48,253 nucleotides of DNA from an uncultured Dialister sp. (GTDB lineage Bacteria > Bacillota > Negativicutes > Veillonellales > Dialisteraceae). Of the stretch, positions 32,194 to 39,998 are shown piece after piece. The stretch is from positions 1 through 48,253 of the forward strand of contig UQQQ01000007.1 in NCBI GenBank assembly GCA_900543165.1, given 5' to 3'. The notes below the pieces were generated by a model, which was not told where the DNA came from, ran no database searches, and was given only the letters and a program-made list of their open reading frames with translations. How positions within the stretch are numbered: position 1 is the stretch's first letter; every line of letters starts with the position of its first letter. Both the position numbers and the translations under genes were made by a program.

Positions 32194-32645
32194 GTGATTG
32201 TCTCCTTAGTGTTTTTCGAGTATGTATGGTGAAATGATTCAGGGTTCAGGGTTAGCTCATGGGACGTGCCGTCCTTTGATTGCGTTTGAAAGCTTCGCTT
32301 GAATGCGAAATGAGAAATGATAGTGCGGCGCTTTTCGTCATCCTGAGCGGAGAAAAGCGTCGTATGTTAGAAAATGGCTAATCTGGAATATGAGAACTGA
32401 GTCGAAGGATCTAAGCGCCGCGAATATATATGGGGCGATGCCCGAAAGTCGGTGGATTACCGGTTTCCCGTTTGCGGTTTCCTATCATCGACCGATGAAC
32501 CGCAAGCGAAAAAGATTTCTCGCCTCGCTCGAAATGACAATACGAGAGCCTCATGTCTCCCAGTCTCCTAGCCACCAGTCACCGCTTCCCCCCATTGTAC
32601 CAAAACTTTCTCGCCAGTAAAACATCTTTCCCATCGATTTCCTTC
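32194..32645. repeat. Repeat cassette with an exact 84-bp unit
   Basis: GGGTTAGCTCATGGGACGTGCC and CCTTTGATTGCGTTTGAAAGC (32247-32293), then the 84-bp unit at 32336-32418 in its GCGGCGC/GCGCCGCG frame. ATGCCCGAAAGTC, TTTCCCGTTTGCGG and AAAGATTTCTCGCCTCGCTC follow, ending with heptamers 32560-32583. Confidence 0.75.
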
Positions 32646-32647
32646 TA

Positions 32648-32656
32648 TGCTATAAT
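32648..32656 (+). promoter_or_regulatory. Extended -10 promoter of the DUF1858 gene
   Basis: TGCTATAAT (TGn plus perfect -10). The -35 is weak (TTTCCC). It lies about 100 bp before the start codon. Confidence 0.6.
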
Positions 32657-32758
32657 AGGACATTGTGAAAGCACAGAATATGTATGTTTGCGAGCCTATC
32701 ACCAGCGTAGCATCTCAATGTATAGAAATTTTTTGCTCTTTGAAAGGAGTTTGTTTAC

Positions 32759-33712
32759 ATGACAGCAGATAACTTGACCTTTTCCATTGAAATCGATTTC
32801 ATCCCGGATATTCAGGACGGCCGCGCCGAACTGAAAAAGAGCATGAAGAGCGTTTCCGAGAAATTTGACGGCACCTACATCCTCGATCCGAAAGCCCGCC
32901 CGATCATCTCCGGGCTTGCCAAGGATGATGTAGAAGGCGCGCTGAAGGAGCTCGGTCTCCTCGCCTTCGGCACATGGCCAGCATGCATCCTGACTGCCAC
33001 CATTGTCTCCCCGCTCCCGATCCGTGCGGTCGGCATGTCGGACGGCTGGGATATTTACACCGGCAAGAAGACCTTCTTCGCTTTTGCACAGTTCCCTGCC
33101 GATGCCCTCTCCATCATGGTGAAAGCCTGCACCTATTATCTGGAACATGAGTCCTACCAGTCTCTGGAAGAATTCATCGATGCCATGGGCTATGAAGCCT
33201 TCCGTGATACCGTCCTCGGAAATACCATGCCGGGAAATGATGCCGGAAATGACTACTATGGCTCTTCCTGGGGCGCCCCCGACGTACCGCCGCTCAAAGA
33301 AGGCGACTTCGTCCGTCCCGAGAACAACATCATGCAGATCATCGAAGTGTACCCGGAAATGGGCCCCTTCCTCATGGAATACGGCATGTCCTGCGTCGGC
33401 TGCTTCGTCTCCTATGATGAAAACCTCTGGCAGGCTGCCCAGGGCCACGGCATCGACGTCTTTGAAATCATCGGCGAGATGAACGAATTCATCGCGGATA
33501 AATACAAGAAGCCTCTCCTCACCGAAGACACGCCGATGGAGACCATCCTCACCCTTTACCCGCAGCTTCTTCCCGTCTTCCAGAAGAAATCCATCGCCAT
33601 GCCGCAGGATATGAAGACTACGATCGGCGCTCTCTGTAAAGAAGCAAACGCAGATGCCAAAGAGCTCATCGCTCTCTGCGATGAAAGACTGCGTGGGAAG
33701 GAAGAAGCGTAG
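32759..33712 (+). CDS. DUF1858-domain protein with unknown N-terminal domain
   Basis: A 317-residue cytoplasmic protein. Residues about 183-250 form a DUF1858 domain (NNIMQIIEVYPEMGPFLMEYGMSCVGC..LWQAAQGHGIDVFEIIGEMN) with C212 and C215, a family often found with hybrid-cluster or Fe-S proteins. Residues about 255-312 look like a second, degenerate copy (DTPMETILTLYPQLLPVFQKKSIAM) without the cysteines. The N-terminal 150 residues (EIDFIPDIQDGRAELKKSMK..FGTWPACILTATIVS) are not a domain I recognise and include two lone cysteines. GAAAGGAG lies 9 nt before the ATG. A redox or metal-related role is inferred from DUF1858 only. Confidence 0.8.
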   Translation: MTADNLTFSIEIDFIPDIQDGRAELKKSMKSVSEKFDGTYILDPKARPIISGLAKDDVEGALKELGLLAFGTWPACILTATIVSPLPIRAVGMSDGWDIYTGKKTFFAFAQFPADALSIMVKACTYYLEHESYQSLEEFIDAMGYEAFRDTVLGNTMPGNDAGNDYYGSSWGAPDVPPLKEGDFVRPENNIMQIIEVYPEMGPFLMEYGMSCVGCFVSYDENLWQAAQGHGIDVFEIIGEMNEFIADKYKKPLLTEDTPMETILTLYPQLLPVFQKKSIAMPQDMKTTIGALCKEANADAKELIALCDERLRGKEEA

Positions 33713-34093
33713 TTTAGAGATTAGGGATTGGGAGTGACTGGGGACTAAGAATTCCCCGTAGCGTCATCCCGAGCGTAGCCCTCGATCTTTACTGCACTGC
33801 AATAATCAGCACGTATGCACTGAGGAGAAACGACGTATTGGTGCTGTTTCACATCAGGCAATGAGCGTTCTGCCATAGAGATTTCTCGGCTACGCTCGAA
33901 ATGACGACGGCGCGAAGCGCTATCAAAACTCCGCGGCGCTTAGATCCTTCGACTCAGTTCTCATATTCCAGATTAGCCATTTTCTAACATACGACGCTTT
34001 TCTCCGCTCAGGATGACGAAATGCGCCGCACCACCATTTCTAATTTCTCATTCAAAGGTCGCCCATCCTCGCGAGCTAAACCCGAACCATTTC
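33713..34093. repeat. Repeat cassette with an inverted exact 84-bp unit
   Basis: Heptamers begin directly after the DUF1858-gene stop (33716-33748). A relative of module g follows (33760-33930: CATCCCGAGCGTAGCCCTCGATC..GGTGCTGTTTCAC..CTCGGCTACGCTCGAAATGACG), then the 84-bp unit in reverse (33935-34019) in GCGGCGC/GCGCCGC. No gene. Confidence 0.75.
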
Positions 34094-34129
34094 AAAAGCC
34101 GGATGCACAATCCATGCATCCGGCTTTTT
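34094..34129 (-). terminator. Terminator of the ECF S-component gene
   Basis: AAAAGCCGGATGCA and TGCATCCGGCTTTTT arms around CAATCCA; 11 bp past the stop. Confidence 0.9.
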
Positions 34130-34139
34130 GCTTGCTTTC

Positions 34140-34757
34140 TTATTTCATTTTCCATCCTGCTTTTTTGAGTGCCATGACGATCGGCACCACGATGACACCG
34201 GAGACGAGAGCTTCCGGGATACCATTTGCAGTGACGATCCCCATGATCATCAGACCGACCGCTTCGACAGAGATCCCCTTCGCTGCGGCATACGGTGCGC
34301 CGACCAGCAGAAAGAAGGAGCCCAGGAAGAGCACCGTATTCGTGATCGCCCCGCCCACCGCAGAGATGCCGGCACGCAGATGCGCATTTCCCGGAATGCA
34401 CTTATAAAGAAGCCACACCACGATCGGGATGCAGATCCGCGGCACGATACAGATGAACGCATCGGCGATGACACTGTACTGCAGTGCGAACTGCATCATC
34501 AGGCTCGGCGCACGCAGCGTCTGAATGAAAGAAAAGAGCCCGAAAAGGAAACCGACCAGAATGCCGACCTTCGGCCCTGCGACGACCGTCCCGATGATGG
34601 TCGGGATGTGCAGGATCGTCGCATTCATCACGACGAGCGGGATGAATCCATAGCCTGTCAGTCCGAGAAAGATCGTGATCCCTGCGAGCAGCCCGGAAAT
34701 CGTCAGCTCGCGAATGCTCATAAAAGTCTGATTCTGATGTGGATTGTTTTGTTCCAT
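34140..34757 (-). CDS. ECF transporter S component (vitamin-type)
   Basis: A 205-residue membrane protein with about six hydrophobic segments and the typical S-component N-terminal pattern (ISGLLAGITIFLGLTGYGFIPLVVMNATILHIPTIIGTVVAGPKVGILVGFLFGLFSF). It is the substrate-capturing subunit of an energy-coupling-factor importer and would share a separate EcfAAT module, not present here. The LHIPTIIG and GPKVGILVGFLFGLFS blocks recall pantothenate- or folate-type S components, but the ligand is not certain. The ATG at 34757 has GGAGG at 7 nt; longer starts are rejected. A structured leader precedes it (34807-34883), so ligand-dependent control is plausible. Confidence 0.82.
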   Translation of the reverse strand: MEQNNPHQNQTFMSIRELTISGLLAGITIFLGLTGYGFIPLVVMNATILHIPTIIGTVVAGPKVGILVGFLFGLFSFIQTLRAPSLMMQFALQYSVIADAFICIVPRICIPIVVWLLYKCIPGNAHLRAGISAVGGAITNTVLFLGSFFLLVGAPYAAAKGISVEAVGLMIMGIVTANGIPEALVSGVIVVPIVMALKKAGWKMK

Positions 34758-34799
34758 ACCTATTCCTCCGTTCTTGTTCTCCGTGAGATATAAGACGCA

Positions 34800-34883
34800 A
34801 ATAAAATACAGGCGCAAACGCGCTCTGCAGTCCAGCCCGCGCAAGCGATGCCAGCTAAAAGGCAGTGCGTTTCTGCACCTGTA
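34800..34883 (-). promoter_or_regulatory. Structured leader/attenuator of the ECF gene, candidate riboswitch
   Basis: On the minus strand TACAGGTGC-AG-AAACGC (34883-34867) pairs with GCGTTT-GCGCCTGTA (34821-34807), a 15-bp stem with a 2-nt bulge and one mismatch or wobble. It encloses 45 nt with an internal TGCC..GGCA hairpin and GC-rich segments. TATTTTATTT follows the stem, as in an attenuator. I could not match it to THF, TPP, preQ1, cobalamin or FMN cores. Confidence 0.5.
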
Positions 34884-34886
34884 GTT

Positions 34887-34914
34887 ATTATAATCTGTGT
34901 CCCCTATTTGTCAA
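34887..34914 (-). promoter_or_regulatory. Promoter of the ECF gene
   Basis: TTGACA (34909-34914), a 16-nt spacer and TATAAT (34887-34892) on the minus strand. Confidence 0.8.
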
Positions 34915-35066
34915 CGGGGATGGAAAATTAGAAGACTTGGAGATCTCAATTCTCAGACTTCAGACTTCAGACATCTGAGCCCGTGGGCAGCGCCTTTGCT
35001 TTTGTTATGAAGATGACTTGTTTATACGGATTTTGCAGGAATCGTCAATCCCGCGTGATCAAAATC
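34915..35066. other. Short gap, octamer-like repeat
   Basis: 34928-34980 has AGAAGACTTGGAGATCTC and CAGACTTCAGACTTCAGAC, the same family as 23330-23460. The remainder, up to the stop of the EamA gene, shows nothing I can assign. Confidence 0.5.
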
Positions 35067-35498
35067 TCATCCCATCACGATGCAAAGGATCCCCGCAAGA
35101 GAAATCCCCACCCCGATGAGCTGGCGAAGAGTCAGCTTCTCTTTGTAGAGCAGAAGCCCTGTCAGCATCAGCGCCGCTACGATGAGACTGTTCGCCACGA
35201 CGAAAGCCACATTCACCGCCCAGCCGGCCCGGTACATGAAGAGTGTCCCCACCTCGATACCGACGATCGCGAGTCCCAGCCCTATGGCGGAAAGACTCAC
35301 GGAAAGTACGCCGCGCAAGAAGCTCTCCTTCCCCAAAGACTGAAAGAAGTAGAGCACAAAGGAAACGACAGACGCTGCAAGATACGTCACCGTGAGAGAA
35401 GCCATAGGATCCCCGATATCGGAGACTTCCTTCAACCCCACCTGATATCCTACACTGGATGCGACAACGAGAAGAAGCGGCCACCAAGTCGAAAACAT
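35067..35498 (-). CDS. Half-size EamA/DMT transporter subunit (second of pair)
   Basis: A 143-residue membrane protein with five hydrophobic segments (about 4-20, 33-52, 66-90, 95-118, 124-142), half the ten segments of a full EamA transporter. The segment GIEVGTLFMYRAGWAVNVAF is nearly shared with its neighbour (GLEVGTIYMYRAGWPMNVGF), as is the ending GIxxAGILCIVxG-type helix. Drug/metabolite transporters of this size work as dimers, so the two products may form a heterodimer. The substrate is unknown. AAGGAG lies before the ATG, and only 11 bp separates it from the upstream partner, so the two are cotranscribed. Confidence 0.8.
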   Translation of the reverse strand: MFSTWWPLLLVVASSVGYQVGLKEVSDIGDPMASLTVTYLAASVVSFVLYFFQSLGKESFLRGVLSVSLSAIGLGLAIVGIEVGTLFMYRAGWAVNVAFVVANSLIVAALMLTGLLLYKEKLTLRQLIGVGISLAGILCIVMG

Positions 35499-35509
35499 CT
35501 ATTTTCTCC

Positions 35510-35935
35510 TTACCTTACAATACAAAACATGCCCAGACAGGTGAGTGCGACCCCGGCGAGCTTCACAAGCCCCATCGGTTCCGTGTAAATACAAGAACCG
35601 ATGAAGAGCAGCAGCACGACAATGATCCCCGTGTACACGATAAATCCCACATTCATCGGCCAGCCCGCACGATACATGTAGATCGTCCCCACCTCCAGCC
35701 CTGCGATGGCGACCCCTGCGATGGCCGCCGGAAACGGCACAGCGGCAAGCGCCGCCATGAGATCCCCCGCCGGAGAAAGCGCCTCGAAAAGCAGCACGCA
35801 GGTCAAGGCACTCACCAGGTACGTCGCCCCCAGTGCCGCGAGCGGAGAGGCGACGGACGACAGCTTCTTTGCGCAGATCTGGTATATCACATCAGCCACA
35901 ACGATCAAAACGACAGGCCACCATAGAGCAAGCAT
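35510..35935 (-). CDS. Half-size EamA/DMT transporter subunit (first of pair)
   Basis: A 141-residue paralogue of the following gene with the same five-segment layout (WWPVVLIVVADVIYQIC, ALGATYLVSALTCVLLF, PFPAAIAGVAIAGLEVGTIYMYRAG, NVGFIVYTGIIVVLLLFIG, VKLAGVALTCLGMFCIV). The ATG at 35935 has GGAGG at 6 nt; the upstream frame runs through the leader hairpins and is rejected. It is preceded by a structured leader ending in a terminator-like hairpin and by a good promoter, suggesting control by a small molecule that the pair exports or imports. Multidrug, guanidinium-like or metabolite export are all possible. Confidence 0.8.
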   Translation of the reverse strand: MLALWWPVVLIVVADVIYQICAKKLSSVASPLAALGATYLVSALTCVLLFEALSPAGDLMAALAAVPFPAAIAGVAIAGLEVGTIYMYRAGWPMNVGFIVYTGIIVVLLLFIGSCIYTEPMGLVKLAGVALTCLGMFCIVR

Positions 35936-35943
35936 GGAAATCC

Positions 35944-36055
35944 TCCTCTCAAAAAAAAGGCGCTCCAGCCACTCTCTCCCGGCTGCGCCGTACCTACGGA
36001 GAATGACTGAAACGCCTCTCTGCTCCACCCGGTGGCGAAGCAGGGGTTTTGTTTG
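35944..36055 (-). promoter_or_regulatory. Two-hairpin leader with terminator before the EamA pair, candidate riboswitch
   Basis: On the minus strand a first hairpin (CTGCT..CCACC-GG-GTGG-AGCAG, about 36024-36050) is followed by AGGCGTTTCAGTCA. That segment pairs with TGGCTGGAGCGCCT over 14 bp (G-T pairs included) around an inner TCTCC..GGGAGA stem, then eight T (about 35955-36018). This is an intrinsic terminator just before the ribosome-binding site. The inner CCGGGAGAGAG recalls the guanidine-I core, but the rest does not fit. Confidence 0.55.
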
Positions 36056-36064
36056 TTTGATAGC

Positions 36065-36094
36065 ACTATATCATGCGAGCCTTTCCTCTGTCAA
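36065..36094 (-). promoter_or_regulatory. Promoter of the EamA pair
   Basis: TTGACA (36089-36094), an 18-nt spacer and TATAGT (36065-36070) on the minus strand, ahead of the leader hairpins. Confidence 0.75.
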
Positions 36095-36349
36095 GGAAAT
36101 CGATTGGAATCGGCATAGCTCCGCAGTTTTATTCCTGCACAGGACATACAGAGATATCCGTTTCTGCCATCCAGCAATCTGCGCGGTGACTTATCGATGC
36201 TCTATAGATTTGACTACTGGTTTACAATATACTTATAAGGTTGACTCATGATTGCGCGAGAAAGCTCTGCTTGAATGACAAAGATTTCTCGCTCACGCTC
36301 GAAATGACGATACAAGAGAGTCACCAGTCACTAATCCCCAGGAGGTAGT
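36095..36349. repeat. Gap with partial repeat cassette before the MFS gene
   Basis: 36095-36235 shows nothing I can assign apart from AT-rich stretches. 36240-36312 has the GATTGCGCGAGAAAGCTC and AATGACAAAGATTTCTCGC..CGAAATGACGATAC modules. Heptamers (36316-36340) run up to the MFS ribosome-binding site. Confidence 0.6.
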
Positions 36350-37507
36350 ATGAAATTTTTCAGTTATCAGACCCTGCTCGCCGCATGCCATTTCTGCTCG
36401 GACATCAATCAGAGCGCACTGGCGGCGGTGCTGCCCTTTCTGGTCGCAGCCTATCACTATGACTACGCGACCGCTGCTATGCTGGTGCTGTCGTCAAACA
36501 TCATCGGTTCGCTCATCCAGCCGCTCTTAGGGACGCTCTCAGACAAGCATAACTGGCCATGGATCATGCCGCTCGGCCTCTTCATGGCAGGCGGCGGCAT
36601 CGCACTGACAGGCGTCACGTCCGATTTCTATCTGCTCTGCCTCTTCACGATGATCTCGGGCATCGGTGTCGCGATGTTCCACCCGCAGGGCGCGCTCATG
36701 GTCAACCGTGTCTCGACAGATGAGAACCGCGGCATCAGCCTTTCGGTCTTTTCTTTTGGCGGTAATATGGGCTTCACCTTTGGCGCAGCGATCATCTCTG
36801 CATCGATTGCCTTCTTCGGCCTGCCGGGCACGCTCATTTTCTTTATCCCGGAAATCATCATCTGCCTGCTCCTTCTCGTCCTCTATCCGCGTCTGAAAGC
36901 CATCGGCGAGAAATCGATCTCTTCACACAAGAAACACGCCGTGACGGACGCACCAGACCAGTGGGGCTCCTTCTGCCGTCTCGGTGCTGTCGTCTTTGGC
37001 CGCTCCATCATGTACCTCGGGCTGAATACCTTCATCGTACTTTACTTCATGAATCACTTCCATGAATCACAGAATTTCAGTAACCTGCTCCTTAGCGTAT
37101 ACTATGGCATCGGCGCGCTCTTTACACTGATCGGAGGAAAAATGGGCGACAAGCATGGCTATCGCACCTTCGTCCGCCTCGGCTTCCTCCTCGCATTCCC
37201 CGCTGCGCTCATTCTCGCATGGACGGACAACTCCATTCTCGGTATCCTCTGCCTCATCGTCCTCGGTGCGGCTCTGAATCTTACGTATAGTCCGATGGTC
37301 GTCTTGGGCCAGCAGTACCTGCCAAACCGCGTCGGCCTCGCCTCGGGCATCACGCTCGGCCTTGCCGTCAGCGTCGGTGGCATCACAGCGCCGCTCCTTG
37401 GAAAGGTCGGCGACATGTATGGTCTGGAGACGACCTTCTACGTGATCGCCCTGATCACTCTCATCCCGCTCATTTCTTCCTTCACCTTGCCAAAGCCAAA
37501 GAAATAG
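36350..37507 (+). CDS. MFS transporter (fosmidomycin-resistance-like)
   Basis: A 385-residue inner-membrane major facilitator with about twelve segments. N-terminal motifs are ACHFCSDINQSALAAVLPFLVAAY and the loop QPLLGTLSDKHNWPW (motif A). Also present are GIGVAMFHPQGALMVNRVS and, in the second half, LIGGKMGDKHGYRTFVRLG. The HPQGA and DINQSALAAVLPF pattern resembles Fsr, the fosmidomycin resistance protein; the natural substrate is unknown. AGGAGG lies 4-5 nt before the ATG, at the edge of a heptamer array. A two-way terminator separates it from the convergent gene downstream. Confidence 0.87.
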   Translation: MKFFSYQTLLAACHFCSDINQSALAAVLPFLVAAYHYDYATAAMLVLSSNIIGSLIQPLLGTLSDKHNWPWIMPLGLFMAGGGIALTGVTSDFYLLCLFTMISGIGVAMFHPQGALMVNRVSTDENRGISLSVFSFGGNMGFTFGAAIISASIAFFGLPGTLIFFIPEIIICLLLLVLYPRLKAIGEKSISSHKKHAVTDAPDQWGSFCRLGAVVFGRSIMYLGLNTFIVLYFMNHFHESQNFSNLLLSVYYGIGALFTLIGGKMGDKHGYRTFVRLGFLLAFPAALILAWTDNSILGILCLIVLGAALNLTYSPMVVLGQQYLPNRVGLASGITLGLAVSVGGITAPLLGKVGDMYGLETTFYVIALITLIPLISSFTLPKPKK

Positions 37508-37560
37508 CGGCTGCCGGCTGTCAAGAGCACCAGCATTCCCTTTCCCCCTGACAGGCACGA

Positions 37561-37600
37561 AAAAAGCCCGACCTCCCTATGAAAGAGGCAGGCTTTTTTA
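37561..37600. terminator. Bidirectional terminator between MFS and ArsB-like genes
   Basis: AAAAAAGCC..CCTC and GAGG..GGCTTTTTT arms. It serves both convergent genes. Confidence 0.85.
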
Positions 37601-37624
37601 GCGTGTGCAGCGCTCCCTTCATTC

Positions 37625-38728
37625 CTAATTCCCCCAGAGCACCAAGTATGCCCCGATCAGGACGGCCAGGAAGCCCAGATTCGCCCCGGTGAAGACGAGG
37701 AAGTAGGCGCGCGCGAAGTGGAAGCGCATCGAAAGATACGCCTTGAAGGAAATGAGACTCGCCATAGAGGCGATGAGCGTACCGAGACCGCCGATATTGA
37801 CGCCGAGGAGAAGCGCGGTGTAGTTTTCCGTGTACGGAGAGAGCATGACCGTCGCCGGTACATTGCTCACGACCTGCGAAAGGAGAAGAGAGATCCAGAA
37901 TTCGTGCCCGGCAAGGAGCGCGGCCGGTTTCTCCTGAAGCCCCGAGATGTGCGTCAGATTTCCTACCGCGATGAAAAGTGCTAGGAAAAGGGCGAGCAGC
38001 TTGTAGTCGACCTCGAAAAAGGCCTTCCGGTCAAGGAAAGCGCAAGCAGGGATGACAATGGCAAGGAGGAATGAGATCGGGAGAAGTCGAAGGACATTCA
38101 AAAGGCACAGCGCAAAGAGAAGGAGCAAAAGCGCAATGCGAAGACGCGGTATGCCGGATGGCTTAGTGAAACGGAGCGTGAGCGGCCGGTCTTCGAGCGT
38201 ATAGCTTGCCAAGAAGAGCAGAATACCCGAGAGAAGGGTGATGGGCGCGGTGATAGAGAGAAATTCGGTAAGCGGCAGATGGTAATGGGCATAGATGAAA
38301 AGATTCTGCGGATTTCCGATGGGCGTCAGCATGCTGCCCAGATTCGCCGCGATGGTCATCCATGTGAGGACAGGGATCACCAGACGGAGGGCATGGGCTT
38401 CTTTGAAGAGAGAGATCGCAAGCGGCACGAAGATGATGAGGGAGACATCATTCGTGAATACCATGGAGGTGAAGAAGGAGAGAAATAGAAAAACCTGCCC
38501 CATCCGCCGGCTCTTCATGGGCTTCTGAAAGAGATGGCAGAAAAGGCCGCTGAAGAATCCGGCGCGCCGAAGAGCCGCTACGATGGTCATGAGAGAAAAA
38601 AGGAGCGCGAGGAGCGGGAAATTGATACTCTCACGCAGCGAAGAAAGGCTGACATCCGAGAAACACGCCGTCACAAGTGCAAGGAGCATCGCTGCCGCGA
38701 GATCGGGATTTCGTCTGATAAGGCTCAT
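37625..38728 (-). CDS. ArsB/NhaD-type (ion transporter superfamily) permease
   Basis: A 367-residue inner-membrane permease with about ten hydrophobic segments. Features of the ArsB/NhaD and citrate/anion families are VFTNDVSLIIFVPLAISLF in the first half and SQVVSNVPATVMLSPY in the second. These are the two re-entrant-type ND/SN(V)PA motifs, with NLGSMLTPIGNPQNLFIYAHY between them. The TPIGNPQN motif is typical of ArsB-like anion exporters; arsenite, dicarboxylate or Na+/H+ transport are alternatives. No arsR or arsC is nearby, so an arsenic role is not supported by context. AAAGGAG lies 6 nt before the ATG. Confidence 0.83.
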   Translation of the reverse strand: MSLIRRNPDLAAAMLLALVTACFSDVSLSSLRESINFPLLALLFSLMTIVAALRRAGFFSGLFCHLFQKPMKSRRMGQVFLFLSFFTSMVFTNDVSLIIFVPLAISLFKEAHALRLVIPVLTWMTIAANLGSMLTPIGNPQNLFIYAHYHLPLTEFLSITAPITLLSGILLFLASYTLEDRPLTLRFTKPSGIPRLRIALLLLLFALCLLNVLRLLPISFLLAIVIPACAFLDRKAFFEVDYKLLALFLALFIAVGNLTHISGLQEKPAALLAGHEFWISLLLSQVVSNVPATVMLSPYTENYTALLLGVNIGGLGTLIASMASLISFKAYLSMRFHFARAYFLVFTGANLGFLAVLIGAYLVLWGN

Positions 38729-38904
38729 AAGTGGCTCCTTTCGAATGGATACTTGGGACTGGTGACTGGTAATGCGACGTCATCCTGAGCGGTGGAAAAC
38801 GTCGCAAGTAAGACGAACGGTAAGCAGAAATGGGAGACCATGAGCCGAAGGATCTAGAAAATCAAGCATACAAATCCCGCTTCACTGTCCATGATCTGAA
38901 AAGC
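38729..38904. repeat. Heptamers and a diverged copy of the 84-bp unit
   Basis: 38754-38770 holds heptamers reading away from the permease gene. 38777-38856 is a diverged relative of the 84-bp unit (CGTCATCCTGAGCGGTGG..GAGCCGAAGGATCTAG). No gene. Confidence 0.65.
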
Positions 38905-38930
38905 AAAGGAAGCCGCGCGCGGCTTCCTTT
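38905..38930 (-). terminator. Terminator of mcrBC
   Basis: AAAGGAAGCCGC/GCGGCTTCCTTT, a perfect palindrome touching the mcrC stop. Only a short T run follows. Confidence 0.75.
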
Positions 38931-39998
38931 CTATTTTCTTACAAAGCAGGAAGGAAAATAAGTATTCACTATCGCATCTAGCGCGCCCGCGATTTCTTCG
39001 AAGGGGCGGCTGAGGTCAAGTATCTTGACCTCGATCTGATTGCCGTGCATCTGATAAATATGGTCAGGTTGCAAGGCCTCGTCGGTACCTGCATAGAGAA
39101 GCATCCCTGATACACGATGCCCATCCTGCCGCTCATATGCCCGATTTTTGACGTAGGTGAAAATCTGGTACAAGTGCGCTGAGCGAAGTTTGACCGTCTC
39201 ATACCTTGACTGCAAAATATGCCTGTAGTACTTGGCATCTATGATCAGCACATTCCCACCCTGCTCCAGCTGCATATCAGTCTGCATCACCGGGAGAAGC
39301 TCACCATCCCCCTCATCGAGCACCCATGGAATTTGCGGTGCACTGACAGAGAGCGTAGGAAAATGCCGCTGGTAGTAGGCAAGAATGAATTTCTCATACA
39401 AATGGCTCATGCGCTGCGTGTCCATCCATTTCCGCACATGGTATGTCCCCTTCTGGTCCGTCTGTAGCAGTCCTTCTATGATCATCTGGCAGATTGCAAG
39501 CAGCATGCGGTAATTCTGCTGATTTCTCTGATAGCGGATTGTATTCCAGGAAATCGACGTATGGCGCAAAACATCCACCTGCGAGAAGAAGAGCATCTGC
39601 TTCTTGAGCGCTTTCCTGTACTTGGGCTCTACGCTTCCATGCCGGAGAAGCAGCATGACCGTGGTCTTGATGACTTGATTCAACAGATGGTTTTCTGAAA
39701 GTTCATCGAATTCACAGAAGAGCCTGCGTTTTTTCCGTAGCAAGAGTCGCATGCTTTCCGGCATATCGATGCAACCGCGGACACCTGCCAACACCTCGCG
39801 CTTCTCTTCGTAAGAGCGTGAAAGCCCCTGCTTGATCTGCCAGCTGATGCCCTTCGCAAGGATCGCAGCGAAAAGATTCTGCATGTCAGGGAAATCCTCT
39901 GTCGCCACCTCCGCATACGCCTTCACCTCCAGCGTCTGGAACGCATAGGAGAGCATGTAATAGATATTTCGGATGAGGTGTCCGTGATCCTTTCTCAT
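38931..39998 (-). CDS. mcrC: McrC-like subunit of a McrBC restriction system
   Basis: A 355-residue nuclease subunit. The N-terminal half is helical (HGHLIRNIYYMLSYAFQTLE, typical of 5-methylcytosine restriction system component-like proteins). The C-terminal half carries a PD-(D/E)xK-type core (LLPVMQTDMQL..NVLIIDAKYYRH: Asp, then D-A-K). In McrBC, this subunit cuts DNA after McrB-driven translocation. The ATG at 39998 overlaps the mcrB stop as ATGA, so the two are translationally coupled; the earlier start at 40028 is rejected. Together they should form a type IV, modification-dependent defence system. The C-terminal part is complete and the gene looks intact. Confidence 0.88.
   Translation of the reverse strand: MRKDHGHLIRNIYYMLSYAFQTLEVKAYAEVATEDFPDMQNLFAAILAKGISWQIKQGLSRSYEEKREVLAGVRGCIDMPESMRLLLRKKRRLFCEFDELSENHLLNQVIKTTVMLLLRHGSVEPKYRKALKKQMLFFSQVDVLRHTSISWNTIRYQRNQQNYRMLLAICQMIIEGLLQTDQKGTYHVRKWMDTQRMSHLYEKFILAYYQRHFPTLSVSAPQIPWVLDEGDGELLPVMQTDMQLEQGGNVLIIDAKYYRHILQSRYETVKLRSAHLYQIFTYVKNRAYERQDGHRVSGMLLYAGTDEALQPDHIYQMHGNQIEVKILDLSRPFEEIAGALDAIVNTYFPSCFVRK

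Noticed and set aside
35944..36055. Guanidine-I (ykkC) or T-box assignment for the EamA leader
   Set aside because: CCGGGAGAGAG and GTAGGTACGG resemble parts of these cores, but the other conserved blocks are missing or misplaced.
37625..38728. Arsenic resistance operon
   Set aside because: The permease has ArsB-like motifs, but no arsR, arsC or arsA is nearby.
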